This document shows positions 43,295-55,017 of a stretch of 64,000 bases of DNA, one piece after another; the stretch's first letter is position 1; every line of letters begins with the position of its first letter. Origin of the DNA: Agapanthus africanus. Taxonomy: Eukaryota; Streptophyta; Magnoliopsida; Asparagales; Amaryllidaceae. Position numbers and translations under genes: made by a program. Where the stretch lies: assembly GCA_030015575.1 (NCBI GenBank), contig JASDDO010000026.1, positions 25,870,079 to 25,934,078 on the forward strand, given 5' to 3'. The notes beneath the pieces were generated by a model. It was not told where the DNA came from. It ran no database searches and worked only from the letters and a program-made list of their open reading frames with translations.

Positions 43295-43800
43295 GTCAGC
43301 TAGTGCAGTGTCACGGCGACGACATGGCATCGCGGCGGTTCACGACGGCCGTGATTCGCTACTGTTGTGGTTCACTACCGCCGTAATTCATCTTTCTTAT
43401 TTTAAGCTTCGCATTGTCTGCATATAAACGAGACCAACTGAAAATCGAGTTTGAAATTTGATATATATCATGTAAGTATTTATTCTTTCCCCTAAAAACT
43501 CTTTCATTACATTCCATCCAAATACCTCAAGTGATTCTCATCGTAATAAACTAATAATATCCCAATTTGATAAAATGTTTTATATTTGATAGTTAAATGA
43601 TGATATAGTTGTGTGTTTGATGATATTCTATAGTTTTTGTAATTATATATTGAGTATAGAACTATAGATATATATAATTAATGTAGCGCATTGTGACTGA
43701 TTTGTCACCGTACGGACGCCATGGCGGGCGCCGTGTCGCCATGGCGTCCTGGCGGTTCACTGCCACCGTGATTTGCCGTGGCGTCGTAACAACCATGAAT
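43295..43800. repeat. Pair of related GC-rich segments around AT-rich DNA
   Basis: 43,300-43,392 and 43,700-43,792 share GGCGGTTCAC, GACGGCCGTGATTCGC / GCCACCGTGATTTGCCG and TGGCATCG / TGGCGTCC. They are far more GC-rich than their surroundings. Origin unknown. Confidence 0.45.
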
Positions 43801-43849
43801 GGCATTGCTTGCCAGCTGCATGATGTTTCAATCGTTCTCATAATAAATA

Positions 43850-44056
43850 AAAAAATTGGGAACTGGCCCCGCAGGCCTCATCCAAACACGCTCCACATCC
43901 ATGCACACAACACACACAAGCGTGCGCACATGCATCCACGGACCTATGAATTTGCCCCTAAAGCATTAATTTATGATCACTTTCTCTCATGGGGTTCGAG
44001 CATCGTACTCTCTCTTGGAGGGAAAGCGTCATACCAACTGAGTTATTGCTTATTTT
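43850..44056 (-). repeat. tRNA-derived SINE, copy 2
   Basis: On - it reads AACTCAGTTGGTATGACGC (box A) and, after CAAGAGAGAGTACGAT, GCTCGAACCCC (box B), then the same body as 30,716-30,903 to GGGGCCAGTT and a T-rich tail. Confidence 0.75.
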
Positions 44057-44059
44057 ACT

Positions 44060-44925
44060 GGTAGAATTCAAGAGACGATACATATGCTGTCTTCCATTTG
44101 CATAAGATAAAATAAAAAGTAACAACAACAACAACAATTCTATATATTCCCTAATCTCCACTCTCTGTTGGCAAATTGTATAATAGTTCTTTATAAATAG
44201 AATAACATGTTAAATCAGACCTCTAGGCTTTAGATTGGAGAGATCTATGGAAAAAGACGTGGATCCCTCACCCAAACAAAAGGGATTTTTTATATATAAT
44301 GCAATTCTAATCTTCTTCTTTTTTAATGCAAATCTAATCTTTCTCTAACCCAAATGCTCCTTATTCTATATTAGTCAAGCAAACTGAAAGAGAGGGAAAA
44401 AAAAGATTACTATTTTTATAAGAATCCTACAACTTCAAGGGAAAAATGCATATATAAGAAGATCTCATTGACAAATTTTTCTTCATAACATGGGAAGACT
44501 TCTGGAGATTTGGAATAAAAATCAATTCTTTAGAGAATTCCTCATCCGATCAAAGAGAAATAACAGTTTGTTGGTTAGAAAAGCTAGTACCTTTGGCCTG
44601 TTCCTTGGTTAAAAAAGGCAGCAACTTTCGATTCCTTCACTTAAATCGACGTTTGGTTTCTCTTTGGCAAGCTGCTGAGGAAGAAGAAGACCCAATTCTT
44701 ACTAAGAGAACGAGAGCTCAGATCTATTTTCTTTGGAGAAGGGAGGAGGACTTTGAAGAGAGAGACTCACAGATATTTTGATTGTTTTGTCGCCTACTTA
44801 TTTTTTTTTTAGGGCCAACCGCCTTTTTCCCATGTCAAAAACCCCTTGTCCAAATATCGTAAGAAACGGTTTAGAAATTATTAACAACTATTCGGATATC
44901 GCTGGCTACTTCTTTGATATCGTAG
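44060..44925. other. Intergenic DNA
   Basis: No convincing gene. An open frame at 44,593-44,781 is Arg/Glu rich with no known motif. Confidence 0.5.
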
Positions 44926-45740
44926 TGATGATGCTCGATAACGGTAATTCCTTAGATCATGACATGTGGCGGATGACATGTCACATACGTAAGCCAGTTA
45001 GGCCTCCGAGGGCCACGGAGGGAGAACCAATATGCTACAGTGAGGGTTTCCCTTAAACTCTATCTCCGAGGATGCACCCCACTGCTTGCCCCCGAGCACC
45101 TCAACAGCCAAGCCAACTGTCCCTTTGCTCTACTCCGAGCTATCACAGGCCCGAGCCTCCTCGGCCCTCTCAGCTCGTCTCCGGGCTCGAGCAAAACCAA
45201 GATACCTTGGCTCTTCCGCTCGTCTGCGAGCTTTCCCACCGAGGTCATCTTCCTCGGTCTCATCGACCGACCGACGGCACCGCTTGCAGGCGTAACCGCC
45301 ATCCCGCGAATCTCGCTATGCGCGAGATCTCCGCCGGCCACATCCCACGTTCCACGCCACCACGATCCCCCATTAACGAGCATGTCTCGACATTAATGGA
45401 AGGTCTCGCTCATCACGCGGGCGTGACGTCGGGAGCGTAACGGCCGGCGTGATTCTCGCTTGCTCTGCCTGCTGCCACTGCTATATAAACCCCTTCTTCA
45501 GACGGTTCAAGTAAGTCATTTTTACTCCACCAAGCCGTTACTCTGCTCGGATCTCTAGTCTAACTTGACCGTCGGAGGGTCCTCGGTGGTACAACCACCC
45601 CGGGACTTCCTTGCAGGTAGCTTGGCAACCACAACCTCAAAACCATTGAGATCCACACGCTTCAGGAGCGACAGCCTCCAGATCCAATCTCAGCCACCCA
45701 TCGCCACCATTAGCAGATCAACGGAAGGTAATATCTTGGC
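44926..45740 (+). mobile_element. LTR fossil, same family as the LTR at 49,313
   Basis: Starts TGATGATGCTC like 49,313. It shares ATGTGGCGGATGACATGT, CTTGCAGGCGTAACCGCC, GGGAGCGTAACGGCCGGCG, the TATA box CTATATAAACC (45,480-45,490), CCGTTACTCTGCTCGGATC, GGAGGGTCCTCGGTGGTAC and GGGACTTCCTTGCAGGTA. Internal sequence of the element does not follow, so it is a solo or isolated LTR. Confidence 0.8.
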
Positions 45741-46780
45741 GCGATCCAGGTCGCGTCACGTAGGAAACTGGATATTGTAGGAAACCACTGGATATCATGG
45801 GTAAGCGGTTTTTGACAACTAAAAACCCTTTTAGAAGGGTTTTGACTACAGCTCCGAGCCTAGGGGTTTTAAGAACGGAAAAAACCTGACAATTTACCGT
45901 CGCTTTTATTTTTTTAACAAAGGCGGAAACTTTGCCCTGCATCTCATTAAAAGATGAGTTTTCTTTGGAAGTTCTACTCCTACTTCAAATGTACAATACA
46001 GATGCTGGGTCTAATAGAATTTCTAGCTAAAAAATAAATAATACTAATCTTTTCTATTAACTAAATCTAACCCGATCCGATTTTTCCAGGTTTTCTAGAC
46101 ATATTCCATCTGAACCCGGTTGGACGGGTTGAAAATTAGATAAACTATTTCGGGTTAGGTAAGAATATAGCATTAAATCTGTCTACTCGAACCGTAATCT
46201 GACCCGAATCAAATCCGTTTTATATTCGATCTAAATCGATATATTATGTAGATATTTAATTCTAAATATTATAAAGTATCCATTGTGATTTATTGTATGA
46301 TATCCAGGCAGTGCAGTTTTTTAAGTGTGATACATATAATTTATATAGTTTTATCAAATTATAAATTATATTACTGCTTATAAGAGTAATATAAAAGAAA
46401 GAAAGAAACCCCATACAGACCATATTAATGCTTGAAAGTAGAAAAAGAAAAAGAAATAAACGTGGGAGCGGAGACACTATATGATCGATCCAGAGTCCCT
46501 GCTATATTTTTTCCATGCTATTGCAAACTATTAACATCCAACGGTCCATATTAGAGTAAAACAGAGAGCCCACGGGTTTTGATTGAGATGTGTGGTCAAG
46601 ATTTAACATAGCATGGAAAATAGGAGAGGGTGATAGCAGGTTCCATTTACCTATATGATCCCCACATAGCCAATCATACAGCCAAATTTGCACCTCCAAG
46701 AAGTAAACCAAGCCTACAATGATGCCTTTTATAAACTCATAGGAAGCAGAGGAAACAATATCCCATTACACTTTAAGAGT
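45741..46780. other. Intergenic DNA left of the peptide gene
   Basis: No gene recognised. 46,070-46,240 has repeated CCGATCCGA / GACCCGAATC / AACCCGGTTGGACGGGTT phrases, as often seen in old plant repeats. Confidence 0.5.
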
Positions 46781-46786
46781 TTTATT
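46781..46786 (-). terminator. Poly(A) signal AATAAA of the peptide gene
   Basis: AATAAA on - about 100 bases past the stop codon. Plant signals are loose, so this is only a likely site. Confidence 0.4.
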
Positions 46787-46886
46787 CATATCTTATGTGA
46801 TGCTAAATGATAAAATTAAGATGCTAATATATATGCTTAAAAGGCCTTGAGGGTCTAAATCAGAAGATGCAGAGGGTTTTAGCCTT

Positions 46887-47726
46887 TTACGGGTTTCTTC
46901 CAACCCCATAGTTGCACTTCTTCGGATCGTGCTTGCAATTGGGTCCTCCGGGATCGTAGTCCGTCGTAAACTCCACCATCACTTTCCTCGAGCCTGCCTG
47001 AATTTATCAACAAGGTTCATGCTTTAAGTCAAATTAATTTCTTTTGAGGGATATATATAGTATTTGCTGTGTTAGAGCTATTTTAGTCTTTCTGTAAAAA
47101 ACCTGAATCAAGTATTCAGGACTTGAACCGGTAACTAGTTTGATCTTGATGCAAATAATTTTGGGAAAGCTTTGAGTGGATAACGACGGCATGCAAACTT
47201 CTTATAACAAATATCATAGCACAGGTCATAAACACAAATAAGGAGAAGTTCTGCATAGCACTTTGTAATTTTAAATAATGCTTGTTTGGTATAATAAATA
47301 AGTATTAATACTACCAAAAAAATGCATTTTGCAACCTCATTTACAATTGTTGATATTGCTAACAAAACATGGCAATGGATTTTTTCTTTTTCTATCTATT
47401 CTATCTATCTTCCTTTTTTTTTTAATGTTTTGTGAGTGCGTGTGCACACAACAAATGCTGCATGCGCCTCAATTTTGTAACAAGTAAAGAACAATTTGTG
47501 TATAACTATGCACATTACCTTGCTAAAGGGTTGTGTAGGTTCGACTCCCTTCTCCATGCTTCCAACCTGGCCTGAGAATAGTGAGATATTAATATCAGTT
47601 AATCTTCAAAATTTTACAGAAAATATAATACCAAACTAATAGCTATACTGAAAAAAACATACCGAATGACATTTCAGATTGAAGGATTAGGAGGATGAAG
47701 AAGAAGAAATGCATGAACCTTGGCAT
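46887..47726 (-). CDS. Small secreted peptide precursor, PSY-like (three exons)
   Basis: Exons on -: 47,726-47,663, 47,571-47,519 and 46,997-46,887. Introns begin GTATG and GTAATG and end TCTCAG and TTCAG, and the frame is kept across both junctions, giving 75 residues. Residues 1-22 are a signal peptide (MPRFMHFFFFILLILQSEMS, then FG). Residues 23-51 are a variable linker. Residues 52-64 are DYDPGGPNCKHDP. PSY peptides have a sulfated Asp-Tyr start and a N.KHDP end (PSY1: DYGDPSANPKHDP), and PSY precursors are of this size. The Asp next to Tyr would be the tyrosylprotein sulfotransferase cue. Oddities are two cysteines (60 and 67) and an 11-residue tail after HDP. PSY peptides act outside the cell through leucine-rich-repeat receptor kinases in growth control; here that is inference. 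RGF/GLV peptides (DY...PP.HN) fit less well. Confidence 0.7.
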
Positions 47727-47789
47727 TGTTGGTTTTATTTATTTTGTTTATTGGAGGACTATGAGTGGCTTGATAAGGGTTTTGAAATG

Positions 47790-47809
47790 TATTTATAATG
47801 GATATATAA
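47790..47809 (-). promoter_or_regulatory. TATA region of the peptide gene
   Basis: On -, TATAAATA (47,797-47,790) and TTATATA (47,809-47,803) lie about 65-80 bases before the ATG. The leader between them and the ATG is A-rich and ends AAACCAACAATG, a good plant start context. Confidence 0.5.
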
Positions 47810-47829
47810 GCTAGAAAGCCAATGAAAGG

Positions 47830-48837
47830 TTTTCGGCGTGGTCCATATAATGATCATAGACATCACATCTTTGTAGAAAAACAGGGCACCCCATTAATTT
47901 ACCTTCACCATGTCAACTCCACTAATTTGAAGAAAAAAATAAAAGTTCTCAGGAGCATATGCATTTTAGAGGGAAAAAAGTAAGCGCACTGCATTTTTGA
48001 GGGGAAAAAGTAAAAACCAAGCGCACCGAATGACGCAATTATACATGATAGTAAATTCCGATCCATACGATGCATTATCTAGTTTTCGAACAAGCAGAAG
48101 CTAAAAGTCTGCATAGCAGGACCAAGCTCAACCAAACAAAGTGGATTGTGAGCATGTTTTAGGAAAAAGCAACGAAATTGACAGGCGGCATTGCATTGCA
48201 ACGAAGGCATAGCCAATAGAACTTACTAGTTGATCCTCTGGTGTCTTACACTGTTTAAAAATTTCTTCTTCAACCAAAGGAACAGAATTGACAAAAGTAT
48301 CCAATAGCGCGCAAGCATGCGATCAAGAAGATTATCCTTTTATTTGTCCGTTCGTGAAGATCTCGGCACATTCGTAAGAGCGCGTGGATTATTCAAATCA
48401 CTAAGGTCACCACTACCTCATGTAGTTGACTACCTGTACATATCTGTAGCTTTAGTGCCTTGCTAATGCCTCAGTATGATATGAGTTTTTTTCTGCCAAG
48501 CATTAGGTATCTGCCTCCACAAATAAAATTGGAAACTCGAGGCTAGCTAATGGCTCGATAGTTTTCATCCACTCTCCTATGCTAAAGACTAATGGCCAAA
48601 CTTGACCTGTGATAAAACACGGGGATACTGAAAAATTCAGTGTGATTGTAGTCGCACTATGAAATCCATCACAATATCCATCATGAGATTATATGACTAC
48701 CTTCTGATTTCTCATCATCACCCAACCTATTTCACCTCCAAATTGACAGTCGCAAAAATGCAACCTATTGTTATAGGTCAGACATAGCGAGACAACAGAG
48801 AGAATAGGAAGCATGTGTGAGATTATGGACATGTTTC
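47830..48837. other. Intergenic DNA upstream of the peptide gene
   Basis: No gene recognised. GAGGG(A)AAAAAGTAAG.GCGCAC is tandemly repeated at about 47,968-48,022. Confidence 0.5.
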
Positions 48838-49260
48838 TCATATGATCATATTTTGATTAGAGGATGGGATGCAAGTTCGTGATTTATGTCGCATCATTGA
48901 GTTCACCAACTGAGACAAAGAACCTAGGAGGGTCATCACAACAAACCCGACCATACCATAAGCTCTAGCGTCTGCCAAAAAGTCTGCACAAGCATTTCCT
49001 TTACGAAAAATGTGAGAGGCTCGAAAGCTATCAAGCAATCCAATCCAATCAAATTTCATATATCATCAAGCATCAACATGACCTCGCTCGTCGTAAAACA
49101 ATACATCTGCTCTTGCTATAGACAGAGCAATCAAAGTTGGCCTTATGTTTTGTAACTACAGAAAAACAATTGACCTTCACTCCTAGGAACAAGCCAATTT
49201 CTAAATCAAATGACAATCTCATTTGTATGTCGGTCACAAGCATTAGACCAAACACTTGAT
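48838..49260 (-). pseudogene. LINE-type RNase H remnant
   Basis: On -, ASHIFRKGNACADFLADARA matches the end of RNase H in plant LINE ORF2 (H.YREGN..ADFLA), followed by a VNSMM-type tail. Further upstream pieces (49,073-49,255) lack clear motifs, and the reading is interrupted by stops near 49,050. An old LINE 3' end is the likeliest source; a host RNase H-like pseudogene is possible. Confidence 0.45.
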
Positions 49261-49312
49261 ATGTACCAAATAGGTCCCTCTACAAATACAAAGCATTCTC
49301 TTCATCTGAAAA

Positions 49313-50040
49313 TGATGATGCTCAATATTGACGATGCGAGACCAGGACACGTGGCGGATGACATGTCCCAAGACCCGAGAGGAAGGGCCCACAGAGGCCG
49401 ACCATGTCACCCTTGTACCCGACCTGCAAGCACAAGCTGGCCCTCCTCGGGGCCCCCCTGCAAATTTGCCTCCTCGGCCTCTCAGCTCGCCCCGAGCTGC
49501 CACAGGACCAAGCCTCTTCAGCCATCTTGCTCAGTTCCGAGCTCCCCAGCCGAGGCCGTCTTCCTCGGTCCTTCCGACCGACCAACTCCACCACTTGCAG
49601 GCGTAACCGCCGCTCCGCAAATCTCGCCACGCGCAGATTCTCCGCCAGCGCCATCACGACCCCATTAATGGGCGATCCGCTCTTCACGCGGGCGCGACAT
49701 CGGGAGCGTAACGGCCGGCGAGATTCTCGCGCCTACTGCTGCGTGCTGCCGCCGCTATATAAACCCTCATCGCAGAGGTGTCAAGTAAGCAATTTTTAAT
49801 TCCACTTAGCCGTTACTCTGCTCGGATCTAGTACTAACTTGATCGTCGGAGGGTCCTCGGTGGTACCAAACCATCCCGGGACTTCTTTGCAGGTACTCGA
49901 CGCTAAATCTCTCAAATCACCAATCTCATCAAAACCAATTGAGATCTACACGCAACAGAAGATCACCACCAAAATCTACCGGAAGATCAACGGAAGACAA
50001 CATCTGACGGAGACTCGAAAAGGACCTCCATCAGTCGGCG
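49313..50040 (+). repeat. LTR of Tat-type fossil C
   Basis: Starts TGATGATGCTC. TATA box CTATATAAACC at 49,757-49,767. Just after the LTR lies GGCGCCGTCTGTGGGAA (50,038-50,054), a phrase typical of the start of the internal region in these elements. A related LTR is at 44,926. Confidence 0.75.
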
Positions 50041-50098
50041 CCGTCTGTGGGAAACTAACTCCACAAAACACAAAGTTGGCCTTCCGATCTCCGCCCAC

Positions 50099-50715
50099 AT
50101 GGCAACCGATCCCCCTGAAGATCCAAACACCCGCTGTCGCCTCCCTCTCAACGGAGGCGCGGGCGAGCCCTCACCGAATGTCATCGGCTCCCCCGCTGGC
50201 TGCCGTTTCACGGGCTCCGGTGACCGCCCGAGCAAAAGGGCTAGAGGCCGAGAGCCCATCACCTTTGGCGACGAGGATCTCTACGGCATATCCGTGCCCC
50301 ACAACGACCCGCTGGTGATCACGGCCCAAATCCACCGGTACGAGGTCCACCGGATACTCGTCGATTCGGGCAGTTCGGCGGACATCCTCTTCCACGACTG
50401 CTTCCTGCGTATGGGGCTCGCCCCAGCAGACCTGAAACCGACCTCTCACGTCATCTCGGGGTTCACCAACCACTCCATCCAGGCGCAAAGGGTGGTCACC
50501 CTGCAGTTCACGATCGGGGAGCCCGGCCACACGCGCATATTGCCTGTAGACTTCATCGTAGCGTAAGTCCCGTCGGCCTACAACGTCCTTCTCGGCCGCC
50601 CGACGCTAAACTCCCTCCAAGCCCAGATCTCGACCTACCACCTGGCGATAAAGTTCCCTCTCGACCGGGGCGGGATAGGTCGGGCATACGGGAGCCAGCG
50701 GGTCGCGAAGATAGG
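50099..50715 (+). pseudogene. Gag end and aspartic protease of fossil C
   Basis: Retroelement fossil part. ITFGDEDLYGISVPHNDPLV, then HRILVDSGSSADILFHDCF (protease active site DSG), then SAYNVLLGRPTLN and STYHLAIKFP are the standard protease motifs of Tat elements. Confidence 0.8.
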
Positions 50716-52626
50716 TGATTAGTCGAAAATATTGCATCTTTTAGCCGGCAACTTCCTCATCATTTGCATTCATATAGAAGTGTTCGGCATTCATATTTCA
50801 CATATTAGCAAATCTGTCGCAAAATATCAGATTACATGTGTTAGCCCTTAAAACCAACACTATAAAGGAAATTGACTGCATTTCATAGCATCGCATCATC
50901 CCTATATTGCGCAACACTTGTTTTGAGATCTGTGCAGGAAAATCCAGAAGAAAGGCCAAAATGTACATGGTACCGATCAAATATGACGCCAACTCAATGA
51001 TTTGGAATCTGGTATTAATGTAAAGGGAATTCAGGAATTCAATATATCACAAAATACAGAAGAAGACACCAAATGTCAACACAAGGAAGTTGAAGCCCCA
51101 AGGAGCCCAAATGGCCGCGGAACCGTGGCCGGAGCCGGCTTGCGCCGCGGTTCCGCTGCGGTTTGTCGACGTCACCACCTCAATTTTGGGCCATAACTCC
51201 TATGTCAGCTACTAAAGTTCAGAAATGTACTCCAAGTTCTAGAAGACTCCAGAGACTTCTGCCAGATCAGCAAGCTTTGGGATCAACACTAAACTAGCCT
51301 TATATTCTAGAAACTTCTCTCTAAACCCTAGCTTAAACCCTAAGCTAAGCCTAACTAACTACTTCTATAAGTCTTTCAACAAACTTTTGGAGGGAACTTC
51401 TATTTCAAACTCAAGACCTAGGGTTTGGGAGATCTATAAATAGGACCCTAGGCTCACTTGTATAAGGAATCATCCATTATTGATTGATCCATTCATTGAT
51501 TCATTCATTGTTGTTGAGTAGAAACCCTAGTTCTTCATCTACCCAACAACCACCACCTCCAAACCCTAACCCTAATCCAATCCACAAATACCTACTTCAA
51601 GATTCATGGAGTTCAAGCCAAGCAAGTCTTCTACAACCCTTTAGAAGCAAAGCCGGACTTCATCGGAGCACGAGATCGAAGCGATCCAAGACTCAAGAAG
51701 CCGAGCGATGCAAGATTCGACGAGCGATGTTCCTTCCTCTTGTAATTCTTGAGAGTTGTAACTTCTTGCTGATGTAATAAAGGTGAAGATTCTTTAAACT
51801 TGTTTACATTTTAATTCTAGCATCATGATTTCATTTCGATTCTTGAATGTATTCTTTGCGATGATGTGTGAATAAACTCCGCTCGTGGAGGAATCGAGAT
51901 GATCGTAGAACGATGATGTTGATAAATCTTTAAACGTTTTCTTAAGTCCTAAAGCGGTTGTAAATTCTTGAAAATAGAATGATCGATGATCCAGATCAAT
52001 GTGAAATGGGTTCTTGATTCTTTTTCGCACGATCTAGAGAATCAACGATCGATCATTGTATTTTCAAGAAGCTATCTAGTGAATGTGATTCATCGAAAGG
52101 ACAAAGGATGGGACGAAGAACCTAATTCTTCGCAAGATCCTTAAACCTCGATCAATCGACATCGTGTTAGCATCAATTCGTTAATGGATAAGAAACGTTG
52201 ATTTCTAATCTTCATCACATCTACAATCTAATCGATTCCTATGAGTTTTACTTCAAATCTTGAAACCCTAAAGTGATTGGAATTCTATTGAAACTCGATT
52301 CTTAATGTTTTTCATTTTCTTGATTCTTGATTAGAATAGTGACACTTGAAACATTTGATAAAATCTTGAATCATGTTTTCTTTTCTTTTCTATTAACTTT
52401 TCAATTCAAACATAGAAACGAATCGCACAATCCCTGTGGACGATCCGCACTCGCTTACGATCTACAACTGACACCGTAATTGATTGCGGTCAAATATAAT
52501 TCTTTGATTGTGAATTTTATTCAATTTTCTAATTACCGACACAAAGAAACTCTTATCGATCAAATGAAACCGTTATCGGGAATCATTTGATGTGATTTAC
52601 ACAGTCTCGAATTTTTCATTTAATCA
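50716..52626 (+). mobile_element. Solo LTR (1.91 kb) inside fossil C
   Basis: TGATTAG...TTTAATCA is flanked by ATAGG on both sides (50,711-50,715 and 52,627-52,631), a 5-bp target duplication. TATA box CTATAAATAGGACC at about 51,433-51,446, AATAAAGG near 51,776, and an end zone CCCTGTGGACGATCCGCAC...GACACCGTAATTGATTGCG. The end zone matches the reverse complement of 17,900-17,975, so the two solo LTRs are related families in opposite orientation. Confidence 0.85.
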
Positions 52627-52631
52627 ATAGG

Positions 52632-53530
52632 CCTTACCGAAACGTCTTCGCCCGAGCAGCCTGCCGACGACGCCGAGGCGTGTGACGACATCAAAGGTTC
52701 CCTAGACACCCGAGACGAGCGGAAGGAGGTCCATGGAGCACCGGTCGAACCTCTGACCGAGGTGTCCTTAACAGGAGGAGACCAGGGAAAAACCGTCCAG
52801 GTCGGATCGCTCCTGACGGGGACTCAGCGGGATGACCTGATCAGATTCCTCAGAAGCAACTCTGATGTCTTCGCCTGGGCGCCTGCTGACATGCCTGGGA
52901 TCGACCCCAAAATCATCTCCCACAAGCTCGGGGTTGATCCTGCTGCCCGGCCCGTCAGACAGAAGAAAGGAAGCTTCGCCCCGGTCAAACAGAAGGCTAT
53001 CGAGGAGGAGGTTGATCGGCTCCTCGCCGCCAACTTCATCAGAAATGTGCCCTACTCGGAGTGGCTGGCAAACGCAGTTCTGGTCAAGAAATCAAGCGGG
53101 AAATGGCGTATGTGCATCGACTTCACCGACCTCAATAAGGCCTGCCCCAAGGACAACTTTCCGCTCCCCCGCATAGACCAGCTCGTCGACAGCTCGGCAG
53201 GCCACGAGCTGTTGGCTTCATGAACGCTTTCTCCGGTTACAACCAAATCCGTATGAATCCTGAAGATGAAGATCTGACCGCATTCACAACGGACCGGGGA
53301 GTGTATTGCTATAAGGTGATGCCCTTCGGCCTCAAGAACGCCGGGGCCACGTACCAAAGGCTGGTCAACCGCATGTTCAAGCCACAGATCGGCAGGAATA
53401 TGGAAGTCTACGTTGACGATATGCTCGTCAAGTCCATCTCATCGGCCGACCATGCCAAGGACCTGGGCGAGGCTTTCGAAGTGCTCCGCAAGTTCAATAT
53501 GAAGCTAAACCCCGCCAAGTGCGCATTCGG
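52632..53530 (+). pseudogene. Reverse transcriptase of fossil C
   Basis: Retroelement fossil part. NSDVFAWAPADMPGIDPKII, ANAVLVKKSSGKWRMCIDFT, DLNKACPKDNFPLPRIDQL, AFSGYNQIRMNPEDE, MPFGLKNAGATYQRLVN and YVDDMLVKS follow in order. Confidence 0.85.
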
Positions 53531-54183
53531 AGTCACCGGGGGAAGTTCCTTGGGTTCATGGTCACTCACCGCGGAATTGAGGCTAACCCAGAGAAGATCG
53601 ACGCTATCCTGAACATGGTCGTACCCAAGACCAACGTCGAGATCATGCGGCTCACGGGGCAGGTCGCCGCTCTGAGCCGTTTCATGTCTAGGTCGGGGGA
53701 GAAGTGCCTTCCGTTCTTTAAGGCGCTGAGGAAAATTCCGAGGTTCGAATGGTCGGAGGAATGCCAAGACGCCTTCGACCAATTGAAGAAGCACCTCACA
53801 GATCCGCCACTGCTCACCCGGCCAGTGGAAGGGGACGAGTTGTCGCTGTATCTGGCAGGGTCCGACCAAGCAGCAGGCTCGGTGCTCGTCCGGGAGGCCG
53901 AGGGGGCGCAGAAGCCGGTACTATATGAGCCACGTGTTTAAGGACGCGGAAACGAGGTACCCCGCCATGGAGAAGATTGTCTTAGCCCTCGTGGTAACCT
54001 CGCGAAAGCTGAGGCACTACTTCCAAGCATACACCATCATCGTCCTCACCGAGCGCCCGTTGGGAGCTATCCTAGCATCACCAGAATCCTCGGGCCGCCT
54101 AGAAAAATGGAGGTGAGAGCTATCTCAGTTTGACATAAGGTATCACCCGAGACAAGCCATCAAGGCACAGGCCCTGGCCGATT
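53531..54183 (+). pseudogene. RNase H of fossil C
   Basis: Retroelement fossil part. KFLGFMVTHRGIEANPEKI, then PLLTRPVEGDELSLYLAGSD, ETRYPAMEKIVLALVV, SRKLRHYFQAYTIIVLTERP and ASPESSGRLEKWR. Confidence 0.8.
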
Positions 54184-54700
54184 TTGTCGTTGAATGCACC
54201 ATCCCCAGCAAGAAACCGGAGTCCGCGCCGCCCCTCTCAACCCAATGTCCCATCACGGAAGGCCCTGGCTCGGTTCCAGAGTGGGTCATCTACGTCGACG
54301 GGTCTTCTACCGAGGAAGGCTGCGGTGCCTGCCTCATTATCCGGGGCCCAAACGATGCAGAGATGGAGTATTCTTTGAGGCTCGGTTTCAAAGCATCGAA
54401 CAACGCGGCAGAGTACGAGGCCCTCCTGGCCGGACTGTGCATGGCCGTCGGGCTGGGGCCGAAGATAATTCGAATCCGCGGCGACTCGGCCCTTGTTGTC
54501 GGTCAAGTGACCGGCCGCTTCGAAGCTCGAGAGCCTCTGATGATGAAGTACCTAGACGAAGTGAGGAAACTCCGAAGAAACTTCGATGAAGTCCAAGTAG
54601 AACAAATACCCAGGCAGCTGAATGCCCAAGCAGATGCCCTGAGCAAGCTGGCTTCGTCATACTCGGCCAACAATAAGCGGTATATTCTCTTCGAAACCTT
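54184..54700 (+). pseudogene. Second RNase H of fossil C
   Basis: Retroelement fossil part. WVIYVDGSSTEEGCGACLII, NNAAEYEALLAGLCMAVGLG, GDSALVVGQVTGRFEA and NAQADALSKLASS show the archaeal-type RNase H that defines the Tat lineage. Confidence 0.85.
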
Positions 54701-54739
54701 GCCTCGACCCAACATGGGGGACGGAGCTACGACACTCCA

Positions 54740-55017
54740 CGTGTACGCGGCGCAGGAAAGTGACCAGGATTGGAGGAAGCCCCTCGTGGAGTTCTTGAAA
54801 GACGGCGCGCTCCCGGAGGACCGGACAGCCGCCCGCCGTCGCCGGGCCAAAGCCCGCCACTTCGTCTGGAGCAACGGGAACCTCTACAAGAAGGCCTTCA
54901 CTCAGCCCCTGCTTCGGTGCGTTGACCCCCACGAAGCCGACTACGTCCTTCGGGAAATCCATGAAGGGGTGGGCGGTGCACACCAGGGGGCTCGAACGTT
55001 GATCCAAAAAGCGTTAC
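54740..55017 (+). pseudogene. Integrase start of fossil C
   Basis: Retroelement fossil part. SNGNLYKKAFTQPLLRCVDP, then EADYVLREIHEGVGGAHQGA is the N-terminal H...H zinc-binding region, ended by the insertion at 55,018. Confidence 0.8.

Larger units (their letters stand above)
49313..55017 (+). mobile_element. Tat-lineage Ty3/gypsy fossil C, host of two later insertions
   Basis: LTR, Gag end and protease, reverse transcriptase, RNase H, second RNase H and the start of integrase follow in order on +. A solo LTR sits inside (50,716-52,626) and a Tekay-type element cuts in at 55,018. The rest, if present, lies beyond the window. Broken in about five places besides the insertions. It is a different family from element A: GC-rich, with a short LTR. 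Confidence 0.85.

Noticed and set aside
45040-45440. Overlapping open frames in three frames
   Set aside because: GC-rich part of an LTR; no domain, and the sister LTR at 49,400-49,800 shows the same non-conserved frames.
47090-47160. GGTTCAAGTCC on -, possible SINE box B
   Set aside because: No box A 30-40 bases before it, no second copy in the window; it lies in intron 2 of the peptide gene.
47530-47552. GGTTCGACTCC, a perfect Pol III box B on +
   Set aside because: No box A at the right distance, and the bases are exon 2 of the peptide gene on the other strand.
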